A stretch of DNA of 64,000 bases, from assembly GCF_905475395.1 (NCBI RefSeq), contig NC_058341.1, forward strand, positions 74,459,597 through 74,523,596, given 5' to 3'. Origin of the DNA: Chrysoperla carnea (Eukaryota; Arthropoda; Insecta; Neuroptera; Chrysopidae). A program made the position numbers and the translations under genes. Shown here piece by piece: positions 35,401-44,146 of this stretch. The number at the start of each line of letters is the position of its first letter. Position 1 is the stretch's first letter. The notes beneath the pieces are model-generated. The model was not told the DNA's origin. It saw nothing but the letters and a program-made list of their open reading frames with translations, and searched no databases.

Positions 35401-36669
35401 GTTACAAACTTGGGACTAAACTTAGTATACCTTGATGTATATATTTTATACATACAAGATATAGAAAATATAAGTAATTAACAAATTCACAATTATATTA
35501 GGGCAGCCAACTCTCAGGTTTTCGAAGAATAATTTCCAAATTTTTGCCATTTTGATTTAAAAAAAAAAAAAAAATTTATCGCTTACAAATAATCCTCATG
35601 TCGTCATATAGAATGGTATTCAGATATGAATAAACGAAACAAGCTCAGCGAAAAATGAGCTGATGGTAAGTTTATAATAAATTTTATTTCGTACTTTGCT
35701 TATTATAATTTTCAATTCTCAGTCTAATATTCATCAAGAAATTTTTAAAATTAAATATTATATTACATATCTAGGGAGCAAAAGTTAAGAATGTGTCAGA
35801 ATGCCTCGGCTTCGCCCCGGGCGACAATTAACATGAGATCTGAGGCATTCTTTACTTCTGTCTTCTCCCGTGGTGTGTGTACTATTTTTCTCCCCGGTGG
35901 AGGCATAAAGCGGCAACTTCGTTTTGCACAGCGAGACAGCAAGACGACAGTTGACACTTTCTGCACGGAGGTGAGAAAAACTATATTAATGGAGTTTTAG
36001 CTCGGTACCTAGGCGTTAGATTTTTAATCGAATTTCTGCCATTCAATACTTTTGAGCATACTGTATATTCTTCGATTTCGCTACGAGTCCTTATAGTATT
36101 TTCGTTGTTACCTGTTAATTACAGCTGAATCTTCTGGCAAACGGAAAACACGTGGCTTGGGATTACCTTCTTGAGGTTTAGGTGTAATTGACCCGATCTC
36201 AACAAATCCAAAACCAATATCTGTAAGACCTAACACCGATTCACCATGTTTATCAAAGCCGGCAGCTATTCCAACTGGATTCGGTACTTGTAAATTTAAA
36301 AACTTGCTATTCTAACAAAATACTTTCATTACTAACTTTTATTTGTTTTGAACAAAAACAAAATACTAACCAAAATTTCTGGATCCTTATAATGACTTCT
36401 AGGCAGTAGACGATATTTGTTTATAAAAACTACAGCTTCATGAGCTTTTTCAGGTCCGAGTATAGAATGAGTTAAGGGAATTAAAACATCATCATAAAAC
36501 TTTTCGCTGCCTTTATAGATGTTCAAAGCAGTAAAAACTACACCGCCTCCAAGAGTCATCGATATTATAGTTTTTACTTTATGTACCTAAATACAATTTT
36601 AAATTATTATACAACCAGAAAAATTATAAAATTCGTTAAAAAAAAGCATACCAATTGTTGTCGACTCAT
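26465..36669 (-). CDS. DHODH: dihydroorotate dehydrogenase (quinone), mitochondrial; 5 exons
   Basis: Coding exons on the minus strand are 36669-36652, 36586-36371, 36311-36112, 29446-28896 and 26661-26465 (stop TAA 26467-26465). Every junction has GT/AG and phases agree, giving 393 residues, a usual length for class 2 DHODH. The enzyme oxidises dihydroorotate to orotate and passes electrons to ubiquinone in the mitochondrial inner membrane (de novo pyrimidine synthesis). Visible marks: a hydrophobic anchor at about residues 9-29; [13 protein letters not shown] near 92-104; [10 protein letters not shown] at 143-152; GINLGKNK at 174-181; NVSSPNT at 207-213 with the class 2 catalytic Ser as S210; SNTT and GGLSG of the FMN pocket; IIGAGG spanning the last intron. 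Introns are 65, 59, 6665 and 2234 bp; the two large ones are full of repeats. Start is the first ATG before an 18-nt exon. An E-box-like CACGTG lies at 36792-36797. Identity is very secure; expression is not shown by sequence. Confidence 0.96.
26792..27240 (-). mobile_element. second, more diverged copy of the same LINE 3' end
   Basis: Shares long stretches with the copy at 16.1 kb (GTTGTGATACCG, GAGCTGTTTAAGAACAGCA, CAGTGTCCTGT), again beginning with TTAGG-like repeats at 26793-26810, and extends further 5'. It lies in DHODH intron 4. Open frames seen on the other strand here are shadows of this relic. Confidence 0.75.
27308..27826. mobile_element. foldback MITE in DHODH intron 4
   Basis: Arms CCAATTTCCTAGATAAAT... 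/ ...ATATATCTAGGAAATTGG with mirrored TTTCGACTACCAG, AACGAATAGTTA and TGTAGACATACCAAAATAC. Confidence 0.82.
28653..28692. other. near-perfect hairpin, ~18-bp stem
   Basis: ATAGTTGTCTAAATTTG / AAATTTAGACAACTAT with a tiny loop, in DHODH intron 4. Confidence 0.7.
29786..31675. mobile_element. foldback element split by a HINE (DHODH intron 3)
   Basis: Left arm 29.79-30.53 kb and right arm 31.16-31.67 kb mirror through TAGCCAATCGTGCAGAAAATC, ACAAGCGTTCAAAAAATTC, TTATTCAAAACCTATTGGAT and ATGACTTTTTTCACCTTGTC. The HINE occupies the centre. Confidence 0.78.
30533..31162 (+). mobile_element. HINE-like element inside a foldback (DHODH intron 3)
   Basis: Carries GCATATATGAAATATATATC, AAGTTTGTAACGC, (GTCC)n, ACACGATAACTCAAAAACGA, the variant internal segment near 30.9-31.05 kb, hairpin and AACTTGT end. 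It separates the two arms of the 29.79-31.67 kb inverted repeat. Confidence 0.88.
31861..32427 (+). mobile_element. HINE-like element, full length
   Basis: Begins ATACCATGTATATATGAAAT after a run of T. Has all blocks and ends with hairpin AACAATT...AATTGCT and TCTTGTT. Confidence 0.92.
32614..33035 (-). mobile_element. HINE-like element, 5' truncated at the microsatellite
   Basis: Reverse copy starting AACAAGTGAAAACAAACAAT with hairpin and body, stopping at CCACAGACGGA where the GTCY block would begin. Break at a microsatellite suggests recombination there. Confidence 0.87.
33140..33572 (-). mobile_element. HINE-like element, 3' truncated
   Basis: Reverse copy from AATTTGCGCTGTCACGGGTA through body, (GACG)n, GCGTTACAAACTTGGGAC to ATACATGGTATA. 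It is very close in sequence to the copy at 24.1-24.75 kb, so the two are recent. Confidence 0.9.
33573..33945 (+). mobile_element. old HINE-like fragment
   Basis: Diverged forward copy: ATATCAAGCTGAAATGTTTA, AAAAGTGAGGTTGAGTTCG and a decayed 3' hairpin (AACAATTAACTCTGTAAATT). It abuts the previous copy without a gap. Confidence 0.65.
34018..34498 (+). mobile_element. non-autonomous Helitron in DHODH intron 3
   Basis: A|TCACTACATATTATAAAAC start, internal TTTGAAACTACGCAACGGAT, and end CCCAGCAAAGCGGG, TAGTTCACAG, CTAG|T. 481 bp. Confidence 0.9.
34499..34944 (+). mobile_element. second Helitron-type element abutting the first
   Basis: Begins right at the T following the previous CTAG (TATATTATAAATGTGAAAAA) and ends CAGTGAAGCGGGCGGG, TATCAAG, CTAG|T. 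Interior has an inverted pair around TTTGAACCATAAATTAAA. Same family as the elements at 40.5-41.4 kb. Confidence 0.8.
34958..35455 (-). mobile_element. HINE-like element with deleted microsatellite
   Basis: Reverse copy from AACAAGTGAAAACAAACAAT to CTTGATGTATATATTTTATA. The GTCY block shrank to CACGGACGAACAGGCAG. It has the same variant internal segment as copies at 11.7 and 30.9 kb, defining a subfamily. Confidence 0.87.
35785..36005. other. GC-rich patch in DHODH intron 3
   Basis: About 215 bp clearly richer in G+C than its AT-rich surroundings, with inverted GAATGCCTC / GAGGCATTC near the left end and one 69-codon frame on the plus strand. No match recognised; it may be a transposon fragment or remnant of other DNA. 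Confidence 0.45.
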
Positions 36670-36954
36670 TGTTTTAAACTTTTGAGACTTTCATAGCATG
36701 CTTTGTTAAATATAATTTTAAAATAACCAAATTGACATACGTCAAATTTAATATTTACTATTTGTTTACCAACTGTAGAAATTTATAAAAACACGTGTGC
36801 ACAGACTTATTCTTAAATATAGACCACTAAATCCCACTCTACAAATATACAATAGACCTTTTCATTTTAAAAACGATTATTTTTTGTTTCGAACCGTATG
36901 TCAAAAAATAAGCTAAATTACAATGATTATTACTGTAATTACAATGATTCTCAT
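36670..36954. promoter_or_regulatory. 5' flank of DHODH
   Basis: Non-repetitive 285 bp before the ATG at 36669. It contains a palindromic TTGACATACGTCAA near 36732-36745 and an E-box-like CACGTG at 36792-36797. No definite TATA box. Promoter location is inferred from position only. Confidence 0.4.
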
Positions 36955-37321
36955 GGGATAGATTAGAACAATCGAATATTTTCAAATATACTCGAGTTTG
37001 GTATCAAAAGAGCATAGCGTGTACATTAAAAAACTGTAACCCTGGCGCAAGAGGATGAGAAGAGAAGGGGTGAAAGTAGGGATGAACTATTGAATATTTT
37101 CAAATATATCCAAGTCTGATATCAAATAGAAAGCTTCATTAGCAGTGAGTAACATGGCCTGTTTTCAAAAAAATTGGGGTTCAGCACCAAAATAATAAAA
37201 TCGACGAAATTGTGAACAAAAGGAGGATAAGTGACGGCATATGAAGTGAAGGTTGTTATAACACAACAATCTTTGTATTCAATATTGAAGTTGCCCAGCG
37301 AAGCGAGTAGTTCACAGCTAG
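36955..37321 (+). mobile_element. Helitron, 5' truncated
   Basis: Shares ATCGAATATTTTCAAATATA and AAAGAGCATAGCGTGTAC with the 34.0-kb Helitron, includes a partial internal duplication, and ends TTGCCCAGCGAAGCGAG, TAGTTCACAG, CTAG|T. Confidence 0.8.
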
Positions 37322-38133
37322 TAAAATAATATATAAAAATTGTATTAATTTCATAATTCATTTTCAGTTTAACTTAAAAGTAAATCTTTTAGATTTTTAA
37401 GTTAAAAAAACACACGTCCAACAATTATTAAATTTTAAGATATTAATTTGTTATTACAAACAATAAATTAAACATGGGAGGAAGTAAATTAAGTCATAGA
37501 ATTTGATTAAGTTTTTATTATTCAGGAAATTATATATCCTATCATAATAAATGTTTAAAATGTGCTCTTTGCACATCCTGGCATAAGTTCACCCTTTTCC
37601 ACAAATTATATATGTTTCTTCTAACATTCTTTAGTTTACATTATTACATTTTTTAATAATTGTTATTATTCAATGATATGGATGATTTTGGGCGTTGCAT
37701 CTGGAATCCTTAGAAGCCATCTACCAGAGGTTAATACTCTTGTGCAGAATCTTGTTGAAAGTAGCCTAATGTAAGCTCTATTGTTAAATAATCGGACACA
37801 AATAAATTATTAATTATATTTATTTAAATAAAATAATTAATTGTATAAATTATTTTCACAGATGAGAATCGCGAGTTACATTTTTATAATGAATATAGGA
37901 TATCTCTATCCTCCTATATATATCTCCTTATCTCTGTATGTAAGAAGTGTCCATCGAAAAGCAGCAATAGATATTTTACTTAATTTACGAATAAACTGCT
38001 GGTGATAATTCCATCTAGCATATCTACAACGTATTACCGGAGCTATTAAGCATAATGCAAGATATATAAATATTAAATGAAATTTTGTATTCCTTTTTCT
38101 AGTTTTATTATTCAAAAGTGAATTAAATAAATA
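37322..38133. other. no recognised gene
   Basis: AT-rich. A minus-strand 69-codon frame (38115-37906) has a hydrophobic stretch (FIYLALCLIAPVI), but no splice or family support. Another short minus frame near 37.68-37.75 kb is equally unsupported. Confidence 0.4.
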
Positions 38134-38245
38134 CAGTAGAATCTCGATAAGTTAAAGTCCAAGGGAAACACAAAATATTTTAAGTTATAGAGGTCTTAAG
38201 TTATCAAGTGTCTATGTTAGGTAAAGGTTAATATAGAGGTATGTA

Positions 38246-38764
38246 ATAGGTTGGCTGATAAGTCCCCGGTCTGACACATAGATGGCGTCGCTAGTATTAA
38301 ATGCATATTATTTTTATATAGTACCAACCTTCAAATGATTCGTTTCAAAATTTGACGTCTGTAAGTCAATTAGTTTGTGAGATAGAGCGTCTTTTGTGAA
38401 GCAACTTTTGTTATTGTGAAAAAAATGGAAAAAATGGAATTTCGTGTTTTGATAAAATACTGTTTTCTGAAGGGAAAAAATACAGTGGAAGCAAAAACTT
38501 GGCTTGATAATGAGTTTCCGGACTCTGTATTTTTTCCCTTCAGAAAACAGTATTTTATCAAAACACGAAATTCCATTTTTTCCATTTTTTTCACAATAAC
38601 AAAAGTTGCTTCACAAAAGACGCTCTATCTCACAAACTAATTGACTTACAGACGTCAAATTTTGACACGAATCATTTGAAGGTTGGTACTATATAAAAAT
38701 AATATGCATTTAATACTAGCGACGCCATCTATGTGTCAGACCGGGGACTTATCAGCCAACCTGT
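38246..38764. mobile_element. mariner 5' end as a perfect-length foldback, nested in the pogo-like MITE
   Basis: Two 240-bp arms (38246-38485, 38525-38764) around a 39-bp spacer, flanked by TA (38244-38245, 38765-38766). Each arm starts with a mariner terminal repeat (AGGTTGGCTGATAAGTCCCC) and includes the 5' UTR and transposase N-terminus. No full transposase, so it cannot be autonomous. Confidence 0.92.
38416..38524 (+). pseudogene. mariner transposase N-terminal fragment
   Basis: The plus strand reads MKKMEKMEFRVLIKYCFLKG and then KNTVEAKTWLDNEFPDS, the start of the mariner helix-turn-helix domain. It then runs into the mirrored arm, so the rest of the enzyme is absent. The same first ~22 codons are repeated on the minus strand. 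Confidence 0.85.
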
Positions 38765-39099
38765 TACATGTTTCTATGTACCCTAGTTAATATAGAGGTA
38801 TGTACATGTTTCTATGTAGTTACTGAGGGCCTATACAGAGATTATTTATTTAAGTTATAGAGGTTGCGTATTTTAAGTTATAGAGGTTTTGGGCTCTGAT
38901 GGGAAGGGAACATAGTATTTTTTGAAGTAACAGAGGTTTTTATGTTACCGAGGTTTAAGTTATCGAGATTCTACTGTAATTTCAATAATCACTTGTTAGT
39001 TATTAAATAGTTCACTTAAAAAAATACTCTCAGAACTTATGGCGCTGCTTTTCACAAGTTGTAAGAAAAGCATCAACCACGAAGTACTAAGAGTACGAT

Positions 39100-39570
39100 T
39101 AAGATTTAAACAAGTTGTTAAAGAAGGATAGAGAAGTTCACATCAAACACAAAGATATGCGAGTAAGATAAGGTCTAAACAAGTTGTTAGAAAAGGATAC
39201 AGAAGTTCACATCAAATATTAGCTGCTTACCACTGTACACTTTTTCAATTTGTCCCCAATAAAAGATGGTTCGCCTTATCTCTACGCTTCAAGGAGAACC
39301 ATCTCCGTGTATGAAAAAGTGGTCATAAAATTGGTGGCGCCACGTTAGCAAGCGATAAAGCGAAAGTATAAGTTTTAAAAGAAGTGCTCAAAGTTATAAA
39401 AGCAAGATAAAGAGATCTAAACAAGTTGTTAGGGAAGTATTCATATCATTCCCACTTGTTAAGCTAGCGCTAGTTTGGTGAGTTTTTGAGTTATAATATA
39501 GTTATAATTTGGTCGTTACCGCTGACCACTTATTCAATTTTTCCCCTATATAAGATGGTTCGCCTTATCT
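39100..39570. repeat. short direct repeats
   Basis: AACAAGTTGTTA...AGAAGTTCACATCAAA occurs at about 39109 and 39178 and partly at 39420. AAGATGGTTCGCCTTATCT occurs near 39265 and 39555. Confidence 0.65.
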
Positions 39571-39718
39571 ATACCCTCCACACTCTATAGCTATACAATA
39601 CAACAAAAGAATATCACTATTTTTGGTAGCAAAACATTAATATAATACATACTGATAATATCCCTAGTTATAAGTTATAAGTTATAACACTAATAGATGA
39701 AGCAAAACATCGCTAATA

Positions 39719-40510
39719 TAATAGGGTAATCTACCATGTTTGAAAAAGTACTTCAAAATATTGATTTTCCTAATAAAAAGCCACAAAAAAAAAAAAATAA
39801 ATAAATAAATATTTCGGCAAAATAAACACGCTTTCTTGCCAGAAAATGAAATTAAATTTTAAACCTTTTTTATTCTCGCAAAAACTCTGTCAGCCAATTT
39901 GGTGACGTAATATTGGTAAAAACAACAGTCGTGTATGTATCCTGTATATGTATAAATGAAGTTGGTGATAACATAACCTACAATTATTATGAAAATCATC
40001 AACAAATTAGTAATTAATCTTATATATTTAAACGAGCAATTCTTGTATATATATATATATATATCAACGATCTTGGAAATGGCTCCAACGATTTTCATGA
40101 AAATGAGTATGTAGGGTTTTTTTGGGGCGATAAGTCGACCTAACAAGGTTTCATTTTTAAAAAACGTCGTTTTATCCGTCTTTTCATGAAAAACTGAAAC
40201 CGGCAATGCAAATTATAACTCTTCCTGACATCTATTGGTGTATATCGTAGTTAATGAAATAAAAATTGGTATTTGTGTGGAGACATTTAAAACGGTCTTC
40301 TATTAGTGATAAAATTTGTGTCTTTTTAAGAATACCGAGCAAAGCTCGGTCATCCAGATATTACATATTAATTTGCCTATATGATGTGATGTCACATTAT
40401 GGCGGCTATTGTTTTAGAACACGTGATATACATATTAAAAAGATTAAAAATTACGACTTCTAATTTTAATATAATAAAACAATAATGTGCTTTTATGACT
40501 CAAAATCAGA
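39719..40510. mobile_element. related repeat with ATAGGGTAATC end
   Basis: Begins ATAGGGTAATCTACCATG, TTTGAAAAAGTACTTCAAAA, includes ACACGCTTTCTTGCCAGAAA and ends near AATGTGCTTTTATGACTCA. A (TA)n run lies at about 40048-40064. Frames at 39859-40206 and 40266-40463 fall inside and look non-coding. Confidence 0.65.
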
Positions 40511-40513
40511 ATA

Positions 40514-41390
40514 TCCTTATATATTATAAATGTAAAATTAAGGATGTTTATTTGTTCGTTTCTTTGTTACGCTTTCACGCATAAACTACCGAATGTATTT
40601 GAATGAAACTGTATAACAATATAGCTCATACATCAGAATAACACAGACGTAAAATCTGACATTTTACGACTCCATCTATAATCATCATTTTAAATCATAA
40701 ATTAAAAATTTCTGTAAAATTTAAATGTAAACTAGCTTGATACCCGCCCGCTTCGCTGGACTTAAAAGTAAAAATGGCCTCCACATCTCTTGGTCTTACT
40801 TATCCCCCATACATAACACTTGAAATACGGATAGGGATTGCTTTACACATTAACAATATATGTAATTTATATAGTCTTGATTCATTGAGTATATCAGAAA
40901 AGGTGGGCATGAATTGTATCTAGAAATAAATTCCATGAATTGTATTATAGAAATCTGTAATTAATGGTTCAAAATAATCATCAAAGATGGCGTAGTGAAA
41001 TGCCTTAGACTAAATTTAATTTTTTAATATATCTTTATAATTTATAGCTCATGTGTTATTCTGGTGAATGAGCTATATTATTGATTCAAATCCATTCATT
41101 AGTTTTTGCGTGAAAGCGTAACAAACAAACATCCGTACTGTGACTTTAATAATATACAGGGATATCAAACAATTCATGGTCATTTTTTCCGATATACTCC
41201 ATGAATGAATTATGAATAATTCATTCTTAATTTAAAAAATTGAAATTGAAAACTGTGCATATATTTTAGCTATATAAAACAATCGCTTCGAGAGTTATGG
41301 AATGGGGAAAAGTAAGATCAGGAGAGGTGGACATTATAATGTGGTGGATTTTACTTTTAAGCCACATGAAGCGAGCGGGTATCAAACTAA
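40514..41390 (+). mobile_element. Helitron with a second Helitron inserted in it
   Basis: Starts A|TCCTTATATATTATAAATG and ends GAAGCGAGCGGGTATCAAA, CTAA|T. Its interior matches the 34.5-kb element except for the insertion at 40732-41162. Confidence 0.82.
40732..41162 (-). mobile_element. antisense Helitron nested in a related Helitron
   Basis: On the minus strand it begins A|TCCCTGTATATTATTAAAG at 41162 and ends GCGAAGCGGGCGGGTATCAA, G, CTAG|T at 40732. The host dinucleotide is A^T, as expected. Confidence 0.82.
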
Positions 41391-41519
41391 TTTAAGTATA
41401 TTTCTACATAAATTTTAATATTTATCAAATTTCATAATTTATTTTTCACTACCGAAAGTACTCTATTGTGATGTTAAAACAGTTATTTTCTAACAAGCAC
41501 ATTCTCATCATCGTAATTG

Positions 41520-41616
41520 TGTTAAAATTTGATCACTTCAAATGTAAATGGTTTTTCTCTAGAATGATTTCACACTTTATGTTTATAATTAAATTACTTT
41601 GCTGAGTAAATATTTT
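41520..41616 (-). pseudogene. decayed tenth zinc finger downstream of the ZNF stop
   Basis: On the minus strand, just past the stop of the zinc-finger gene and in other frames, the text reads NKIFTQQSNLI and then NHSREKPFTFEV. These match the core and the linker of a finger, close to the HSRENHL linker after finger 9. Frameshifts and a TGA break it. It looks like an extra finger lost by mutation. Confidence 0.65.
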
Positions 41617-41622
41617 ATTACT

Positions 41623-42816
41623 TCACAAGAAAAACGTTTCTTCATTATTAATTGCTACATGTTTTGTTTCAAAACTTTCGTCCAATATTTCTTCTTTAAT
41701 AAATACTTGTTCAATTTTAACCATTTCTTCTGGTATATCTTTTTTAACTTCTTCATGTTCCAATCGAACAGTTTCAGACTTCATGTTCAAATGATTTTCT
41801 CGAGAATGATATTCTTTATGTTCATTAAACTGATGTTTTTGATTAAATATTTTATTACAAATTTTACAAGAATAAGATTTTGCTCCGGTGTGAATTCGTT
41901 TATGTCGAATTAAATTACTTTGTGAATTAAATTTTTTATCACAAACTTCACATGCTAATGGTTTTTCTCCGGTATGAGTTCGTATATGAATAATTAAATT
42001 TCGTTTCCTAGTAAAGGTTTTTTTACAAATTTCACACAGAAAAGGCTTTTCTCCAGTATGAATTCGTTTATGCACAGCTAAATTACTATGATCAACAAAT
42101 TTTTTATCGCAAACTTCACATGTTAATGGTTTTTCTCCAGTATGTATTCGTTTATGTTTAATTAAATCGCTTTTTTGAATAAATTTTTTATCACAAACTT
42201 CACATGTAAATGGTTTTTCTCCGCTATGAAATAGTTTATGTTTCATTAAACTACTTTTATTACTAAATGTTTTTTCACAAGCTTCACATGAAAACGGTTT
42301 TTCTCCGGTATGATTTCGTTGATGAACAATTAAATTTCTATGATCAACAAATTTTTTATGACAAACATCACATGTAAATGGTTTTTCTCCAGTATGCGTT
42401 CGTTTATGTTTAATTAAATCATTTTTCTGTGTAAAATTCTTATCACAAATTTCACATGTAAATGGTTTTTCCCCAGTATGAGTTCGTATATGAATAATTA
42501 AATTATGTTTTCTAGTAAATGTTTTTTCACAAGTTTCACACAGAAAATATTTCAAAGATTTTTCTTCAGCGTTGATTCTTTTATTTTTAGTTAAAATTTC
42601 CTTTTTAATTATTAGATCTGTATTGACTTGTTCTTCAAATTCAAGATTTCCATTTTCTGTGATCGAATCATTGAAATGAATTTCTTCCTGTTTAATTTCA
42701 ACAGTTTCTGTTAACATTTCTTCCTTGATTAATACATGTTTATCTGTATTTAATTGTTTTTCAAGTTCCATGTTTTCTTCTTTAATAACAAATCGCCAAA
42801 TAATTTTTATTTGCAA
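41623..42816 (-). CDS. C2H2 zinc-finger protein with nine tandem fingers
   Basis: A single 397-residue reading frame, probably a DNA-binding nuclear protein. Nine C2H2 fingers repeat every 28 residues (Cys1 to last His: 93-113, 121-141, 149-169, 177-197, 205-225, 233-253, 261-281, 289-309, 317-337), most joined by TGEKP linkers. Fingers 1 and 7, 2 and 5, and 3 and 6 are near-identical pairs, so the array grew by block duplication. The acidic flanks hold six hydrophobic-Lys-x-Glu motifs (IKEE 11-14, IKEE 30-33, IKQE 41-44, IKKE 70-73, VKIE 366-369, IKEE 373-376), which match the SUMOylation consensus. No KRAB, BTB or ZAD domain is visible. Start may instead be Met16 (42771), because a splice-acceptor-like TTAAAG lies just before it and an upstream exon is possible. 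Stop is TGA at 41623-41625, followed at once by AATAAA. Family certain, target unknown. Confidence 0.9.
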   Translation of the reverse strand: MQIKIIWRFVIKEENMELEKQLNTDKHVLIKEEMLTETVEIKQEEIHFNDSITENGNLEFEEQVNTDLIIKKEILTKNKRINAEEKSLKYFLCETCEKTFTRKHNLIIHIRTHTGEKPFTCEICDKNFTQKNDLIKHKRTHTGEKPFTCDVCHKKFVDHRNLIVHQRNHTGEKPFSCEACEKTFSNKSSLMKHKLFHSGEKPFTCEVCDKKFIQKSDLIKHKRIHTGEKPLTCEVCDKKFVDHSNLAVHKRIHTGEKPFLCEICKKTFTRKRNLIIHIRTHTGEKPLACEVCDKKFNSQSNLIRHKRIHTGAKSYSCKICNKIFNQKHQFNEHKEYHSRENHLNMKSETVRLEHEEVKKDIPEEMVKIEQVFIKEEILDESFETKHVAINNEETFFL

Positions 42817-42956
42817 ATTTTTTTTATGTTACGTTTTAATAATTTGACATTTATTTTATTATAGATACCATTTTAAGATTATTTCATAGAGATCATAGTA
42901 GAATTAGACAAGGTATGTTCCTTTGAAAATACTCTACATATGATCTAAGGTATCAT

Positions 42957-43290
42957 GAATGTTATAAAGAAGGAGAACGATCGCTACGTGTTAAAGCATT
43001 AGCGCGTCTGTCCCTGAAAATTTGTAGAATTTATAGTTCATTTTTCAGCCACCAACCGCGCTATCATCAAGAAGTAGTATCTGCGAAGTTAGCTGTTTAT
43101 GAGTACAAGTAGATGCAGTTAGTTGCATAATGTACAAATTGATATATCATTTCAAATTAGCGCACACCAGCCCGCTTTTATTGATACTACTTAGCGGTCG
43201 ATCCCAGCACCTCACTTAGTTTGTCCATATTTTGAGGACAATATTTTCTACAGCGATCGTTCTTCTTCTTTATAGCCTCAATGGTATGTT
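42957..43290. mobile_element. MITE upstream of the zinc-finger gene
   Basis: Ends GTTATAAAGAAGGAGAACGA and ATCGTTCTTCTTCTTTATAG mirror. Shares nearly all its interior with the copy at 60.09 kb (AAATTTGTAGAATTTATAG; CATCAAGAAGTAGTATCTGC; TTGATACTACTTAGCGG). Confidence 0.83.
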
Positions 43291-43541
43291 CGATGGTCGA
43301 CGCCATCTTCGCTTCCTGATTCAACTATATTGTAAAAAACGTGAACACGTTTGTGTGAACAATCTTTGATTTTAGCAGGGCCGGATTAACCCTCAACGGG
43401 GCCCTAGGCAACCATCAATTTGGGGGCCCTTTTTTTCACGTCCGTTCCCTTCTTTTTTCGATTAAAAAATACAAACTTTTATCTTTCATAAAAATTTTAT
43501 TGTCCCAATGTAATAATATCAATAAAATTACTATCTACATT

Positions 43542-44030
43542 TTAAACATGTCGTTTTCTACATTTGTTTTCGGCAAATTCATCAATTATATCATCAGTAT
43601 CGATTTTGTTCAATAAATCTGACTCAATGCAAAGTATACCTAACATCTCGAGTCGCTCTTGTCGCGTTGTAGCTCTTTCAGCAGCTTTGATTCTTTTTAA
43701 TTGCGAGAAGGATCGTTCGGCAGAACAATTTGTGATCATTAATGTTAAAAAAATCCGAAGAGCTATTTCTGTGTTAGGAAATACATCGGCTAATTGATCT
43801 TCCATTAGAATCTTATACAAATGACTATGAGTTTTTTGTGCGTCAGTGTATCTGGAGTTCACGTAACTTTGGAATTGTTTCATTTCAATAAAAAATTCTT
43901 CCAAATCTCTAGAATAAAAACGAACTAAGTTATTTATAGCTTCGTGGAGGTCTCCATCACTTAGAGAAAAGTTGATGAGAAATGCAAATCTCTCTGAAAC
44001 TGAAGTGTGTTTGGCGTATAACAGCGTATT
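43542..44030 (-). pseudogene. hAT transposase C-terminal (dimerisation) fragment
   Basis: An open frame reads through a region with VFPNTEIALRIFL, then TNCSAERSFSQLKRIK and RLEMLGILCIESDLL, the C-terminal dimerisation signature of hAT transposases of the zinc-finger MYM/TTF type. The frame continues upstream to about 44030 without a stop, but the BED/TTF finger and RNase-H-like catalytic core are gone. The stop is at 43542-43544, inside the element. It is not a host gene. Confidence 0.85.
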
Positions 44031-44146
44031 TAAACTGTATTGTGTTTGGCGTATAGCAGCGTATTTAAACTGTATTGTGTTTGCTGTATAGCAGCGTATC
44101 TAAACTGTATTGAGGTTGTTGTATAGCAGCGTATCTAAACTGTATT
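44007..44146. repeat. 35-bp tandem repeat, four copies, inside the hAT element
   Basis: Copies begin at about 44007, 44042, 44077 and 44112. The core is CAGCGTATYTAAACTGTATT. The 35-bp period is not a multiple of three, so the array cannot be part of a conserved coding region. Confidence 0.85.

Larger units (their letters stand above)
29447..36111 (-). other. DHODH intron 3, 6.7 kb, repeat-filled
   Basis: This intron splits an Arg codon between INR and YGFNSD. It holds a 1.9-kb foldback interrupted by a HINE, four further HINE copies, two adjacent Helitrons, a fifth HINE next to them and a GC-rich insert. No exon-like coding was seen inside. Expansion from the ~60-bp size of the gene's first two introns is explained by these insertions. 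Confidence 0.9.
38134..38976. mobile_element. pogo/Tc1-like MITE, interrupted copy
   Basis: Same family as the 58.2-kb copy in opposite orientation, with CAGTAGAATCTCGATAAGTT ends and TA flanks. A 519-bp mariner foldback splits it at 38246-38764. Confidence 0.88.

Noticed and set aside
37906-38115. Small hydrophobic minus-strand protein
   Set aside because: No homology, no convincing promoter or splice site; kept only as a note in the intergenic entry.
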